This document shows, piece by piece, positions 10,577 through 23,265 of a stretch of DNA of 64,000 bases. The notes under the pieces were generated by a model, which was not told where the DNA came from, did not search any database, and saw nothing but the letters and a program-made list of their open reading frames with translations. Each line of letters starts with the position of its first letter. The first letter of the stretch is position 1. Source of the stretch: Amaurobius ferox (lineage: Eukaryota; Arthropoda; Arachnida; Araneae; Amaurobiidae); NCBI GenBank assembly GCA_951213105.1, contig OX578155.1, forward strand, positions 36,308,484 to 36,372,483, given 5' to 3'. The translations under genes and the position numbers were made by a program.

Positions 10577-12588
10577 CCTCCAGGTCTTTGAGAAAACGTA
10601 ATGAAAAATCCCAAGGCCTTACCAAGATTGGTGCAAGTTGTCCTGCAAGGATCAAAGTTTGCATAGAGAAAGAATCGGAAAAAGTGACTGCTACAGTCGA
10701 CTCGTTGCATTATGGCCATAAAAATCAGCTTGCTTACTTACGCATCCCTGAAGATGATAGGGAAACCATAGCAAGCCAACTGTCACAGGGTGTACAGCAT
10801 TCTCGCATCCTTCAAAATATTTACACAGGAGAAGTAGATGAAATAGAACGAAAGCATTTGTGTACCAAACGAGATATTCTCAATATTTCTAAAGCCTATG
10901 GAATTGAAAAAAGTGCAGAAGACCATATTAGTGTAGATTGTTACGTGGAAGAAAATTTAGAGAAAGGAAATATTATACTCTATAAAAGGCAAGGAGAAGA
11001 TATGTTTTACTACCCAAATGGTGAACTCTGTCTATTAAATAAAAATGACTTTGCACTGGGAATAATGACTAATTTTCAAAAGAGAATGTTGAAAGAACTT
11101 GGTAATAATATAGTGTGTCTTGATGCCACTCATGGGACCAATAGTTACCATTTTAATTTAATAACTCTTCTTGTTATTGATGAATACAGAGAGGGAATTC
11201 CTGTTGCGTGGCTTATTTCAAATATGGAAACGTCAATTGCATTAACTCTGTTCTTTAAACAGATAATGAAAGAAGTAGGGAACAACTCCAGCAATTTTTA
11301 TGAGTGATAAAGCACCACAATATTACACTAGTTGGAATGCAGTATTTCAGGGAGAAACAAAGAAACTTTTATGTCACTGGCATGTTCATCAGGACTGGCA
11401 AAGGCAGCTGAATAAAATAAAAGAAAAAGATACCGCAAAAGATGTGTATACAGGGCTCTGTACACTTTTGGAACTAAATGACAAAAATTAATTTGAGAAA
11501 CTTTTAAAAAAAATTTGTGCGCAACTAAAGGAAAATCCTCGCACAGAAGAATTTGGAAGATATTTTAAACGTGAGTGGGTAGACATAAAAGAAGAGTGGG
11601 GTAAATGTTTCAGGGTAGGCTCTGGAATTAATACGAATACGTTTGTTGAAGCTTTCCATAAGACTTTAAAATATAGCGAGAACTATTTTGGAGGAAAGCA
11701 GGGAAAAGACTCGATAAATGTCTGTCATACCTCTTAAAATTTTCATGTGACACAGCAGTGAAAAGATTAATTAAATTAGAAAAAGGCAAAAATAATTGTA
11801 AAACAGCGGAAAATAATAGAAGACATAAATCAGCAATGGAGCTACCAATAACACTGATACGTAAAACATCCACAACTACATGGGAAATAAAATTAGAAAT
11901 GTGTTTAAAAGCTGATACAGCTGTATCGGATAACTTGTGTTACAGAATTGAAAAACAACCTCCATGCACAAATAATTGAAAAATTAAGTGTCTGCCATGT
12001 GATATTTGTTTACATTCATATACATGTAACTGTCCTGATGGCCTTACAGGAACAAATATATGTAAGCATATTCATCTGATAGCAATGAATGAAGAAAAAG
12101 AAACTATTACTAGTAGTGAACATGATCCCAACAGTATAGATAATGTTAATGACATTGAGAAACCCACTTTAGAAACAGGTGATTGTTTCAACAGGAATTT
12201 TATCTTCAAATCTATAAATGTTGAAAACAAAGATATACAGCAAATTAAAGATAACTTATTAGAAAAATATGGGCAGTTGTACAACCAAATAATAAATTGT
12301 CATAATAGAGATATTCTAATCAAGACGACAGAGCACATTAAGAATGCCAGTTTAACTTTACAGTTAACCAATGCTATTCCTGGTCCGTCTAATTTGGAAA
12401 TTAAAAATAAACAACCCCATAATAAGAAAACAGAAAGACAGAAAAGATTTTTCTCAACAAAAAAGAGAGAAAAAATAAAAAAAAAATCTAGAAAAACCTT
12501 CACACAGTGAAAAACTAAATATTAAAAGTAAAATTTTCAATGAAAATTCTAAAGACAATGGAACAGAGCATTCCTATTGTAAAATATA

Positions 12589-14380
12589 AAAAAAATGTTT
12601 GTAAAATATATAACATGTTTATAAAATATTTTAAAATATAAGACATGCCTCAATGTTTATTTTTACTTCCAATCTGTAGTATTTTTTACTTTCACATTAC
12701 TAATTATGTAATATGCCAATATTGGCTGCATAAAAGCAAAGGGGAGACATATCCTAATCCCCCCCCATGGCCTAGCTACAATAAACAATCTATAAGGGGT
12801 TTTGAATATTACTACTGTAAATTTTCTTTAGCAAAAAAACATGCATAGCATATTTGAATACATTTTAAACTGAATGCAGTTAATTAAGTGTGGTTGTAAA
12901 TTTTATTTATTAAATAAGGCAAATCATTATACCAGAGTAAATTTTCTAAATCAGCGATGCCTATTGGCAAATATATAAAGGCACAATGTATGAGATATTA
13001 AACATTTATACTTGGAATTTTTTTTTTTTATAATCATTTTACAAATGTTGACATTCAGAAATACAGTATTTATAATTAAATATTTTTTTTTATGTTTATT
13101 AAATGGAATTTAATTTTTTAAATAGAAATTTAAAAAAAATGTTTTTGAATATATGGTTGGTTCATAGAAACTTTATGCAGTATTCATCACATAACATCTA
13201 TAAGTATCACCTTTGACTGCCCCTGTATATTTGTTATGGTGATTCTTATAATTCTATTTATACAGCAATGAAACTTTTTTACTATATTCAAATTTATTGT
13301 GAAATGGGAGCATTATTTCATCAAATGCTTTTCCATCCTGATACGATTTTGAGAAGTTTAGTGCAAATAAATAAAAATTAGTTATTTCTTTTTTCATTTT
13401 GCATTAGATATGGTTGTAACAGCATTTTAGCAGATATCAACCGCGATTCTTGAAAGTGTAACTAAAGGTCAAAATCTGTGGAACGAATGTACCAGTGGTC
13501 CATGTAGGGTCAGGGATTTAACCTAAAAGTCGAAACCTGTGGAACAAATGTACCAGTGATCCGTGTTAGAAAAAAATTTGTACTCTAATAAAATTTAAAA
13601 AAATTGATACTTTTGTTTCTCTAAGTTTGTACTCTAACTGAAAATATTAAGAACGTTTAAAGGAGGAAGCAATTTTCTAAACACAGAAAAATAGAAAAAA
13701 AATTTCAAAACATGGGATAAATTAAACAAAAAAACACCGACTCCTTCAGAACTCCTCTTCTGGCTGAAACGCTAAAAATGCGTCGTTCGGTCTCTCACAT
13801 TCAATTTAATTTCATTTCCCCATTTAGGACAAACATACTTGTCCTAAATGTCCCACATAATCCCTTTCATAACATACCAATTAATCACTTCTTTCAAATT
13901 TTATTTTCCAAATTATAGTAGAATTTTATACAAAAAATTAAATAATAAAAGCACGTGCAACTATGGCAAAAGAAAGGTGCTTCTACATCGGAAAACTACA
14001 GCAACCACAGAAACGTATTCTTACATCAAATTCGTGAATATTCTTATTGAATGTTACACAATTAATGCCGAAAAACACTGATACAAGAGGTTACCAGATT
14101 ACAACATAAAGCTCTTGCAATCAGAACACTTAGCTGCGACTTTGCGAATGAGCTGAAAGTGCGGTGGTTTGGTCTCCGGATTAGCACAAACTTGTATTTA
14201 AGGTGGACTTCGACTTTTTTCCATCCATGTTGAGGTATAGGCTATTCTCTTGAACATAACCTTGCAATAATGCGTGCTGAAATCTTTTTGCAGTTTGTAC
14301 TATTATTTTAAATTTATCTTCTGTTACATGAAAGTGAAGATCGATGTCAAAATATATGACAATATACATGTACTACTTAT
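12589..14380. other. AT-rich stretch without a gene; 61-bp duplication near 13466-13565
   Basis: CTGTGGAAC(G/A)AATGTACCAGTG(G/A)TCC.TGT is repeated with 61-bp spacing at about 13480 and 13541. A few short open frames lack motifs. No MULE right terminal inverted repeat could be recognised in the first part of this interval. Confidence 0.4.
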
Positions 14381-14389
14381 ATTCTCATA

Positions 14390-15363
14390 GATTAGAAGAT
14401 ATACCCATGCATTTGTGAAAGATTTTCCGTACTACGTACTACAAGTTACAACAATTTTTGCCAAAATAAAATAATGACTTAATAAATTGAAACTATCAAT
14501 AAGCCCCAAAAATATCAATAATAATAATGACCGTAATTGATATAATCCAGTCAAAAATTCAATATCAATGAAATTTATTTCATACGCATACATATCTTCA
14601 TTATTTAAATCGGAAAAGATTTAATAAAACTCTTCTGCTGCATAAACACATTGGATTTAAATCCATTGCTAAGTGACATAACATAATTTTCTTCAAATAA
14701 ATTGGTGGAAGAAATATAGTCTGCATAATGCTATCTCTATGGAAGGTTTAATTGTTAGTTTTTAACTAATATCTTAATATTTAGACAACCCCTGGTCTTA
14801 AACTCCAAACATGTACTAAATTTTAAGTGGAGTTATTCCAATGTTACCCATAAAATTTCATTAAATTCGGTTCAGCCATTCTCCCGTGATAATGAGACAG
14901 ACAGACAGATTTTCAATTTTCTTTATATAGATTATGCAATTGCTATGTCAAAAATATAAAATAACATAAATATGCACATAACTGTAAAGTTTTGTGTAAA
15001 TACAAATTTTAGTACATTCCTACATAAGCTGATAATGATATGTAAGAAAATAACAAAAATACAAAATTGAGTAAAATTTTTGAGTGGATAACAATTTCTT
15101 CCCAGCTATTGACATGTTTACATTTGTCAGCTGAAACATATCATTTATGAATGACTGACTGATTCTGGATTAAAATTACCCAAATGTAGACTTTTAATAG
15201 ATATAATGCAAGTTTACTCATTTTGCTTATTTTAAATCGATTTCTCTAAATCTATATAATAAATAACATTGAAAATCTGTCTGTATGCGTGTCTCATCAT
15301 CATCGGAGAACAACTGAACTGAATTTAAATGAAATTTTGTAAATAGCCATGAAATATCCTGAC
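14390..15363 (+). repeat. Dispersed repeat H, copy 1, left part (head-to-head Helitron-like ends)
   Basis: Matches the reverse complement of about 45074-46060. It contains two divergent copies of a Helitron-like 5' end: TCTATATAAAG.AAATTGAAA (read leftward from about 14935) and TCTATATAATAAATAACATT (read rightward from about 15249). Each is followed by AATCTGTCTGTCTGTCTC-like sequence, separated by a ~310-bp spacer. This copy is interrupted at 15364 by the P-like transposon and resumes at 23909. Confidence 0.75.
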
Positions 15364-15823
15364 CATGGAGTTAGAAGTAAGGAGGAAAATCTCCATGTTG
15401 AGAAAACGCCAAAACCATTTGAGACAGTAATTCAGGTGGCGCTAGTGAGTGTTCTGACGTTATACATTGTATGCAGTTCTACGGCAAAAAGCTGGTTTGC
15501 ATTAAATAAAATTTATTTAAACTGTTTATTTCGAAGAAATGAATTAGCGGCTCAATGTACATTATAGTTCAAACAATGAAGAAAATTTCTATGCACTAAT
15601 GCACGGGAAAAATAGTTGGGAAATATTTTTTTTTTAATTTTAAAATAACTCATTCATTTGTGAGAAGTGTCATGCGCAGTGCGTCTGAACATGACGTCAT
15701 TGGATGTGGCAAAAGCAGGAAAATGAAAAATTATTTCTGACTTTGGCGCAATATTGGTGTGTCAATGATTTAAATTTAGATCAACACAAGTTTTAAGAGG
15801 TATGTTTATTTCCTTCAATCTAG

Positions 15824-16457
15824 TATTTAATTCTATTAGATAAATTAATTATTATTCAAAAACTGTCCCATCCATACTTTATAGATGGAATACATTCTTA
15901 TGTATATATCGTAAAATTAGGAAATAGCAATCCTAACAATCGAGCTGATGTTCTGTTTATAGCTGAATGTGATGTTGACGTTTTAGTTATTTTAGAGCAT
16001 TTGCTGGTACAAATGATTGCTAAAAAAAAAAGTATTTGTCAATTTACTTTAATGGATGTCGAACCATATTATATTTTGATTTTACATGGATAAGGAAATT
16101 CAAAGATAATTTAAGTTTTTGTGATCGAAAATTTTTTCTATGTATTGAACAAAGGTACAGATAATTTGTTACATCATTTGTGCAATAGTATGAAATAAAA
16201 TGATTTTATTTTAAATGTGCTTTTTAACTTTTAGAGTGTGTGTGGTTGTTCTGTGTTTTTATCCCGAAGAAGGAGATTTATTTTGTTTCTCAAACTCATA
16301 TGTTGCAAATTTTGTATCAACTTGCATATGTTACTTTACATTCATTTTTAAAGCATTTGAGCAATTTATTTTAAAAGATCTCCATTTGATTGGAAAAGTG
16401 TCGCATGTAAACTACATATACTCAGCATTGGAGTGCAGTAGTATTAATCACATTTAG
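15824..16457 (+). pseudogene. Unidentified exon-like open frames in the left half of the P-like element
   Basis: After a good acceptor-like tract (TTTCCTTCAATCTAG, ending at 15823) an open frame of 89 codons runs to 16093, including DGIHSYVYIVKLGNSNPNNR and ECDVDVLVILEHLLVQMIAK. The second copy (61852-62145) stays open for 97 codons, although the two differ by one 3-bp and one 27-bp indel. A following segment reads FDFTWI.KFKDNLSFC in another frame, up to an AAG|GTAC donor-like site near 16154. A further open stretch after TTTTAACTTTTAG (about 16234-16457) would join in phase. No family was recognised. AT-rich chance frames of this size are not rare, so this is weak. Confidence 0.25.
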
Positions 16458-16514
16458 AATATATATATAGTAAATTCATATTTTATCAGTTTTCCTAAAG
16501 AGTTGGAGTATTTG

Positions 16515-16800
16515 AATTCTTTTAGAATGGTCTGCTCTATCAAGATATCACTAACTAAATGTGTTACATCTTTTGGAGGTGCCAACTAATGATATATCAT
16601 TATAGAGTGGAGTGGAGCGAGACCGTTTCAGGGCATGAAATGAGAAAGGGATGTTGCATATGGGTCTGCTCTATAAAGATATCACTAACTAAATGTGTTA
16701 CATCTTTTGGAGGTGTCATCTAATGATATATCATCATAGAGTGGAGTGGATGAGAGAGACAGTTTCAGGGCATGAAGTGAGAAAGGGGTGTTGCATATAA
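16515..16800 (+). repeat. 134-bp tandem duplication inside the P-like element
   Basis: TCTGCTCTAT.AAGATATCAC starts at 16531 and 16665, a spacing of 134 bp. Each unit contains TTACATCTTTTGGAGGTG, ATAGAGTGGAGTGGA and CAGGGCATGAA. The same duplication is present in the second copy at 62587 and 62723, so it predates their separation. Confidence 0.8.
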
Positions 16801-18720
16801 TTACTTTGAAATTTTTTTCTTTTGGACAAGTTTCAGCTCATACAAAATTATGATTTTTTTATTCAATATTTTTTTTAACAACTGTGCTTATAAATACTAG
16901 TGAGACCCTTGAGTGTTCTGCACATAAGTAATTTAAAAACTGATTTATTCATGGAATATCTACTATGTTATAATAGAATACAATGCTCTATCACTGTCTG
17001 CATAGCCACAACACAAAAGGATATATTATAACATCTACTGTTGTGTTGTAAATAAATAAAAATGAATTCAATACCCAGCTTCACTTTCAGTATCTCATGT
17101 CATACGCAACTTAAAGCACTAGAATTCTCCACTGTTGTAAAAATGGGTCCAATATCTGGCTTCATTTTCAGTATCTGAGGTCATTCAATATAGAACTCCA
17201 GAATATTGCTCTTTCTATATAGATTTAAGGTGTTAAAATATAAAGCCACAAGTTATGGCAATATTAAGTACTGGGAGATGCATCGCCATACAATTCGTAT
17301 TTCCAAGATTAACAGTGATTGAAATAACTGACAGAAATCAAATAATGCAGCTGTTAAACATGGTTAATAAGAATTTCATCATTACATTACGGTGTCAGAA
17401 ATGAACATGTAAAGGTTGTTGAGCACCAAAATTTGAACTAACATTGGGAAATAAATTATACACTAAAAGGAGGCATAGCATTTTAAAATCTTCATTGCCG
17501 TTAAAAATAACTAAATACATGCCAGAAATGACAGTTAATACTTAATATATATCAAAATGAGTAATAAAATTGTGTTTTTATGTTATCTGTTAATAGCGAA
17601 ATCCTAAAACTTCAAACATATATGGAACAAAACTAGTGTTCTTCAACTGACTTAGAATATTTTATTTTAGGTCAGTTGCTATGTCGCCATCTAATGGATG
17701 AAAAGGATGATTTTTTGGGCAATATCATAATGTCATAGATTCTCAGAGACAAATGTGTTTCAACAATTTCACTAAATAATATAAAAATTTTATAAAAATA
17801 TTTTTTTCACAAGTCAATATATAATTTTTTAAACTTCACCCAATTTCCATTGTGTAAGTTTTTACTGATGTAATTAGAAGATGAAAACACATCCCTGGGG
17901 ATACAGTGACAGAAATGACAAATTTGCATTTTTATTCAAAATATATTTGTACAATGTTTCAATTCACCACATTTTATTTGCATTTGAAGTCAAAAGTACA
18001 TTTAATACTATGGAAAAGTATTTTTTGTTGAAAAATATGTGGAAAAGATTGTATCCTAAACAAATACTAAAAAAAATATCTACCTTATTTATTTAAAACT
18101 CAAGGGACACAAAATTGACAATTATCAGATATCCAGCCATATATATACTATTTTTCCATTTTACAACTTGAACTTTAAACTCGCAATATGCTGCTTTTTT
18201 ATGCAAGCAGTTATGTGAATTATATTACATGAATTGCCCCATATGAAAAAAACAAAATAAAAATATACAGTTACAAGATTATGCTAGTCATTAGTTACGT
18301 ATCTTTTGATTTTTTTAGTTCATAAATGTAATTAGACATTGAAAGTATTAAGTTCGCAGAATTGTGGATGTCATATAATAATTAGTCCACATTTGTCTAT
18401 GGATATTAGGAATGCAAGAGCTATACTTTTATTCTGATAATGATTGTGAGACAAATAGAACTAAATACTATGGAATAATGAAGACTCACACTCCAAAGAC
18501 TGAGTAGTAAGTTACCAGACACTTCTGATGCTCTGCATGGGACAGCTAGTATATTATAAATATATATATATATATACAATATACATATTAGTCATACTAT
18601 TACTTCTATGGTATATTTCTTTTAAACCTTTAATTTGCATTATTTTTGCATACTCGATGAAAAGGATGAATACAAAACATAATTAAAAAAATTATAATTG
18701 CATTATTTGAAATGAAACAA

Positions 18721-20329
18721 TCTCTACTTACTAATTACCAAGTGTTTGTCAGTCTGTCACGCTTTTAGGCACTTCCCGAATAGATAGAGACTTGTAATTT
18801 GGTACACAAGTCAATTGTTCGATAAAATCATCTTGAAAAATTGTATTTCCCAAATGTGTTCTGTCGAGAGGGTGCTCCACACCAAAATGTTCGAAAAGTG
18901 AAATGTTGCAAAAGCATGCTTTGCGATGAGATAGAGACTTCAAATTTGGTGTATGGGTACATTTTTTGAAAGGAAGAAAATGTGCAATTTCAGATTTCCA
19001 ATATTTTCTACTAAAGGGGGTGCCGCACACCAAAATGTTCGATTTGTTGAATAAATAAGAAATAGATCCTTTAAAATTTGATAGAGGTTTGAAATTTGGT
19101 ATATGAGCTAACCATTTGATGAAAACGCCCAAGACGAATATAGTTTTTTAAAAATATTTGTTGAAGGGGGTACTCCAGAGAAAAGCGTTCGAAATGTGAA
19201 TTGACAAAAAAACATTCTTTGGGATGAGATAGATTTTTCAAATGTGGTGTATGGGTAGATAGTTTGGAAGGAAGAAAGTGTACAATTTCAGTTTTCCATT
19301 ATTTTCTACTTTAGGGTGTCTAACCACAAAATGTTCAATTTTCGGAATAAAGGAGAAACACCCCTTTTAAAACGTGATCAAGACTTGATATTTGGTATAT
19401 GGGCGAATCATCTGATAGAAAACCCAAGAAGAATGGAGTTTTTCAAAAATGTATACTTAGGGGGTAGGTATTTTACACAAAAAAATCGAAAGGTGAAATA
19501 ATAGAAAAAGCATACTTTGCGATGAGATAGACTTCAAATTTGATTTACGGGTAAATAGTTAGAAAGGAGGAAAGCATGCAATTTCAGTTTTCCAATATTT
19601 GCTATTGTAGGGGGGGGGGGCACTCACTAAAATATTCAATTTGATGAACTAATGAAAAATGTCTCCTTTATAGTGTGATAAAAGCTTGAAATTTAGTATA
19701 CAGGCATACATTTAATAAAAAAAAAACGAGATGAATACGGATTATCAAAAATGTTCATTTAAGGGGGTGCTACACTGAAAAGCGTTTGAGAGGTGAAGTG
19801 ATAGAAAAAACATGCTGCACGATAGAATAGAGACTTCAAATTTGATGCACGAGTAGATAGTTTGAAAGGAAGAAAGTGTGCAATTACAGATTTCCGATAT
19901 TTGCTACTTTAAGGGGTGCTGCACACCAATATATTCAATTTTCTGAATAAATGAGACACGCTTCCTTTTAAATGTGATAAAGGTGTGATATTTGGTATAC
20001 GGGCCAATCTGATAAAAAACCCAAGACGAACAAAGTTTTTCAAAAATGTTCATTTATGGATGTGCTCCACAGAAAAGTGTTTGAAATTGGAAATGATGAA
20101 ATAATTTGCTTCGGGATAAGATAGAAACTTGGTGTACGTGTAGATAGTTCGAAAGGAAGAAGTGCACAATTTAAGTTTTCCAATATTTTCTTCTTTACCC
20201 TCTAAAGATTTCTGCACACCAAAATAATCGATTCGCCAAATAAATGTGAAACACGAATTATTCAAAATTTCACATTATTCAGGGGTTGCTTATTGGGAGA
20301 CCATTGATTTCCAATGGGTATTCGCCTAG
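18721..20329 (+). mobile_element. Helitron-like non-autonomous element carrying a ~300-bp satellite
   Basis: Starts TCTCTACTTACTAATTACCA after A18720 and ends TATTCGCCTAG before T20330. A CCATTG/CAATGG stem-loop lies about 10 bp upstream of the CTAG end. TC...CTRR with A/T flanks and a terminal hairpin is the Helitron layout. The body is almost entirely tandem ~300-bp units. No Rep/helicase is encoded. It lies within the P-like transposon and so was inserted after it, or was carried by it. Confidence 0.65.
18775..20290 (+). repeat. Tandem satellite, period about 300 bp, about five units
   Basis: The landmark GA.ATAGAGACTTCAAATTTG recurs at about 18926, 19224, 19524, 19826 and 20115. Each unit consists of two diverged ~150-bp halves sharing GA(A/T)ATTTGGT(A/G)TA.GGG, AGGGGGTGC..CACA and AATGTTC motifs, so the higher-order unit is a dimer. 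Open frames crossing it are in different phases in different units, which argues against coding. Confidence 0.8.
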
Positions 20330-22390
20330 TATATATACTAATTATTGTGCACAACAAACAATATATACAAAGGGTATATAAAAATATCAACAATACTTTG
20401 TTCAAATTATCAACTTAAATTATTTAACATTTTAAATAGATTAACAGTAGGTGAAAAGATAATTTATTTCAAAATATTAAATAATTTTTTGAACCTAATT
20501 AGATTAACAGTAGAATAACATTTTAAACAGGACACTTGCCAGCCATGGATTTGGAAATGATAACTTGCCAGCATAGAACACTGCAACATTCCTAAAATTG
20601 TAACACTTAAGGAACATAAATAAATGTAATTGTAACACTTAAGGAATATAAACTTAAAAATATTTAAATTTTATGGGGATAAATTAGTGGGTACTTTTTT
20701 TAGTTATGGATATGCAAAAGCAAAGAATTCAAATAAAAGTATATAATGGTATCCAAAAATATACTTAATATGAATTACAAATGCAGGATTTTAAAAAACA
20801 TGTTTGACATAAATGAACTTCTCCAATTTTTAAGACTAAACAGAAATTAATGACTATAAAAATATACTATTTACCACTAAAACGTTTAAAAGGAATGTGA
20901 ATAATTGAACCAGGTTTATTTAAACAATGATTAATGGGGAAGTTGCATAGGTCAGCGACAAACACAGAACAGCATGACACATATACAACTTAGCCTAAAC
21001 AGATTTTAAACAAAATATACATGAATTACTTAAAGTGTGAAAGATAATAATTTGGCTATATTTTACATTTTAACTTCCCGTTTAACTTTTCCTGCCTATA
21101 AAAATTCAAACAATATGGCAGTTTGATGAGTAATGTGAAATGTGTGCACTAGATTTTAATAAATGCACTTTGAGAAGTATTTTAAGAATAAATTATTGCA
21201 CTGATTATAAAGCGAAGGAACAGAAGAAAAAAAAAAGAACTGTCTATTATTCTTATAAAGGGTTGATAATAATAACAAAACATTCTAAATATAGTGTGAT
21301 GCATTACTTTCAAACATAAGATATGATATTTAGAAAGATGAGGTATTCTTTAGTACATTTTTTGCATACCAGTAAACCATTAAGGGCTCCATATTAGCTA
21401 CGTGTAGACAGTTCAAATATTAATTAAGAAGATGCTTTTGTCTACTGCACCAACCCTTAGGAATCGCTTTTTATGAATTATGTAACCAATTAAAACCAAA
21501 ACTGAGGCAAAAACCAAATTCTTCATGTATAAAAATATATGCCCATAATTTGGGAGAAAATAACCATAATGCACATACATATTTTAAAAAATACAATGTT
21601 TATTGAAATTGCACCAAATTTAGAATTCAAGGTTATTTTGATATGGGAATTCTAATATGAAGTTATATTTACCATCAATTCATTCTTCTAATATCCATAT
21701 ATAAGGTAATAGATCAGCTAATAATTTTAACTATTTAAATTTTTCTCTAGGCAACATTTTATAATGTCACATGTTTTACTTTTTATACTATAACCTACAG
21801 ACATGTAAAAATAAATGTAATATTGACATTCATATAGGTTATACATTTAAACACTGAACACAAATGAACTGAAATGTAACTTACTGCTAAAATCTTAATT
21901 TGGTACATATAAATACAAAATAAATTTGAAATTATTCATACCTATTAGTTCAAAATACAATGCAAACCGAGAATAAATATATTTTTAAGAGCAAACTAGA
22001 TATTAAAATTTAGTAACATAACAGTTGTCAATATTTTGGCAGTTTACTATTAATTGTAATGAAAAAGTACTAGCATTTTAAATATCAACTATCCACAAGA
22101 ATGTCAAGTTGATAAAATATAATTTTTTACAAGAGGGAAAACCATAGTCACAGAACCTCCCACCAGCTGTGGTGGAGGTGTTTGTTCTCAAAGCATGAAA
22201 TCATGCTCTCAATGCAGTGATTAGCAATGTTGGTCGCTGCACTGAGAACACGAGAAAAAAGTATAAGGACATCATCAGAAGTATAAGGACTGCATCAAAA
22301 TATGAAGAATATACTTTATTTTGAGCAATAAAAATATCTTAATGTGCACCTTTTCCCACTTTTTTGTGTAAGATATGAATTAAACTTTTA
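20330..22390. other. AT-rich interior of the P-like element, no recognisable coding
   Basis: Presumed to be the intronic or decayed transposase region. I looked on the minus strand for continuation of the THAP exon and found no convincing RNase-H-like or GTP-binding segment. A small inverted repeat (TGTTCTCA...TGAGAACA) lies at about 22180-22250. Confidence 0.35.
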
Positions 22391-22740
22391 AACAAATTTC
22401 TGTGCATGGAAAGAGTATAAATTTAAACAGTATGGACGCTACCCATAGAACTTTTTCCAGAGTGCTGGGGAGGCAGACCACTGATGTCAGTGGGGAAAAC
22501 TCAAGAATAAGACGTACAACATTCACTAGATTTATGTCCACCTTTGTGACCTTGAATGTCCCGGGGGAGAGAGGCAAGTGCCTCCTCTTGCAGTTCCCTA
22601 TGGCCACCCATGATAAATAGCTATAATTTTCCCAAAATACAAGTTGCACGCTACACAATTGAATTATGAGTGAAAATATACATAAAATACAGTAATTTTT
22701 ATTTAGAGGAAGGGAGCTTTTTAATGACAAGATCATGTAC
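22391..22740. other. GC-richer island with open frames on both strands inside the P-like element
   Basis: About 22435-22620 has a composition distinctly richer in G and C than its surroundings and is open on both strands: a 72-codon plus frame and a 118-codon minus frame, with a third minus frame starting ATGGGTGGCC. None gives a recognisable motif. It could be a captured host exon, a retrocopy fragment or a piece of the transposase that I cannot identify. Confidence 0.3.
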
Positions 22741-23159
22741 TTTAATATGAAGGTGGGAAGGCTTTGAGTGTTATTCTTAAATATTCAACTAATATCCACT
22801 AACACTTATTAGCTTTTGCCTAATCAAATACCAAGTATTAACTATATGCTGCCAATGTTATTAACTGTAATTACATATTGTATATTATTACTACCTATTA
22901 ACATGTCTATTTTCAACATCTCGCAAAGATAAGCATAAATTGAAGTCAATATACATATATATACTGGTAATTTAACTATTTATAGAATACTTCAACTATA
23001 ATTTGTTACAGTGTACCCTGCAGAAACAGATTCAAATTTCTTAAAGTTGAATTTTATAATATACTACTACAACCAGTTTTATGGTTTTTCTGACAAAAGT
23101 GTTCTTAAAATTATTTTTATTAAAGAGAAATATTGAACAGAACAAAGTACAGTAAATGT

Positions 23160-23265
23160 ATGAGAGTTTGAAACAAACTCAAATTTATTTTTCCTTCAGC
23201 TTTAAGTTTTGCTCGATTTACATTGTAGCCTGTTTTACAACCAGGAACAAAACAGTGACATCGTC
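23160..23265 (-). pseudogene. THAP zinc-finger remnant of the P-like transposase
   Basis: The minus strand encodes CHCFVPGCKTGYNVNRAK followed by INLSLFQT. The C.VPGCKTGY...SLF pattern is the start of the C2CH THAP DNA-binding domain found at the N terminus of P-element transposases. No in-frame ATG was found immediately upstream, and the second half of the domain (the Cys-x2-His and AVPTIF-type end) is not contiguous, so the exon may end here or be decayed. It lies about 650 bp from the right end of the element, the expected place for the first coding exon. Confidence 0.6.

Larger units (their letters stand above)
9582..12588 (+). pseudogene. MULE (Mutator-like) transposase gene, broken and split by a hAT insertion
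   Basis: The N-terminal part (9582-9712) encodes KEFEKSTKAAFIIR...YFYCNRSG, a FAR1/FLYWCH-like zinc-binding start, which resumes after the insertion at 10577 with SQGLTKIGASCPARI...SLHYGH. The MULE catalytic core follows: VCLDATHGTN with the first Asp, LLVIDEYREGIPVAWLISN, then MSDKAPQYYTSWN (second Asp) and LLCHWHVHQDW, and TNTFVEAFHKTLKY with the Glu (about 11635-11665). A SWIM zinc finger reads YTCNCPDG...NICKHIH near 12025-12075, followed by a basic C-terminal tail. Lesions: a one-base shift near 11297, an in-frame TAA at 11489, a shift near 11705, and another near 12500. Excising the hAT element plus one 8-bp duplication restores frame at the split. The gene is inactive. Confidence 0.85.

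Noticed and set aside
15349..15567. 72-codon frame with a hydrophobic segment, repeated at 61387-61596
   Set aside because: It starts in the H repeat and crosses the end of the P-like element in copy 1. The two copies are too similar to show codon constraint, and no motif is recognisable.
18541..18550. CTAGT at 18546-18550 as another Helitron 3' end
   Set aside because: Preceded only by a 3-bp stem and with no matching 5' TC end that pairs with it. It is inside the P-like element with no independent support.
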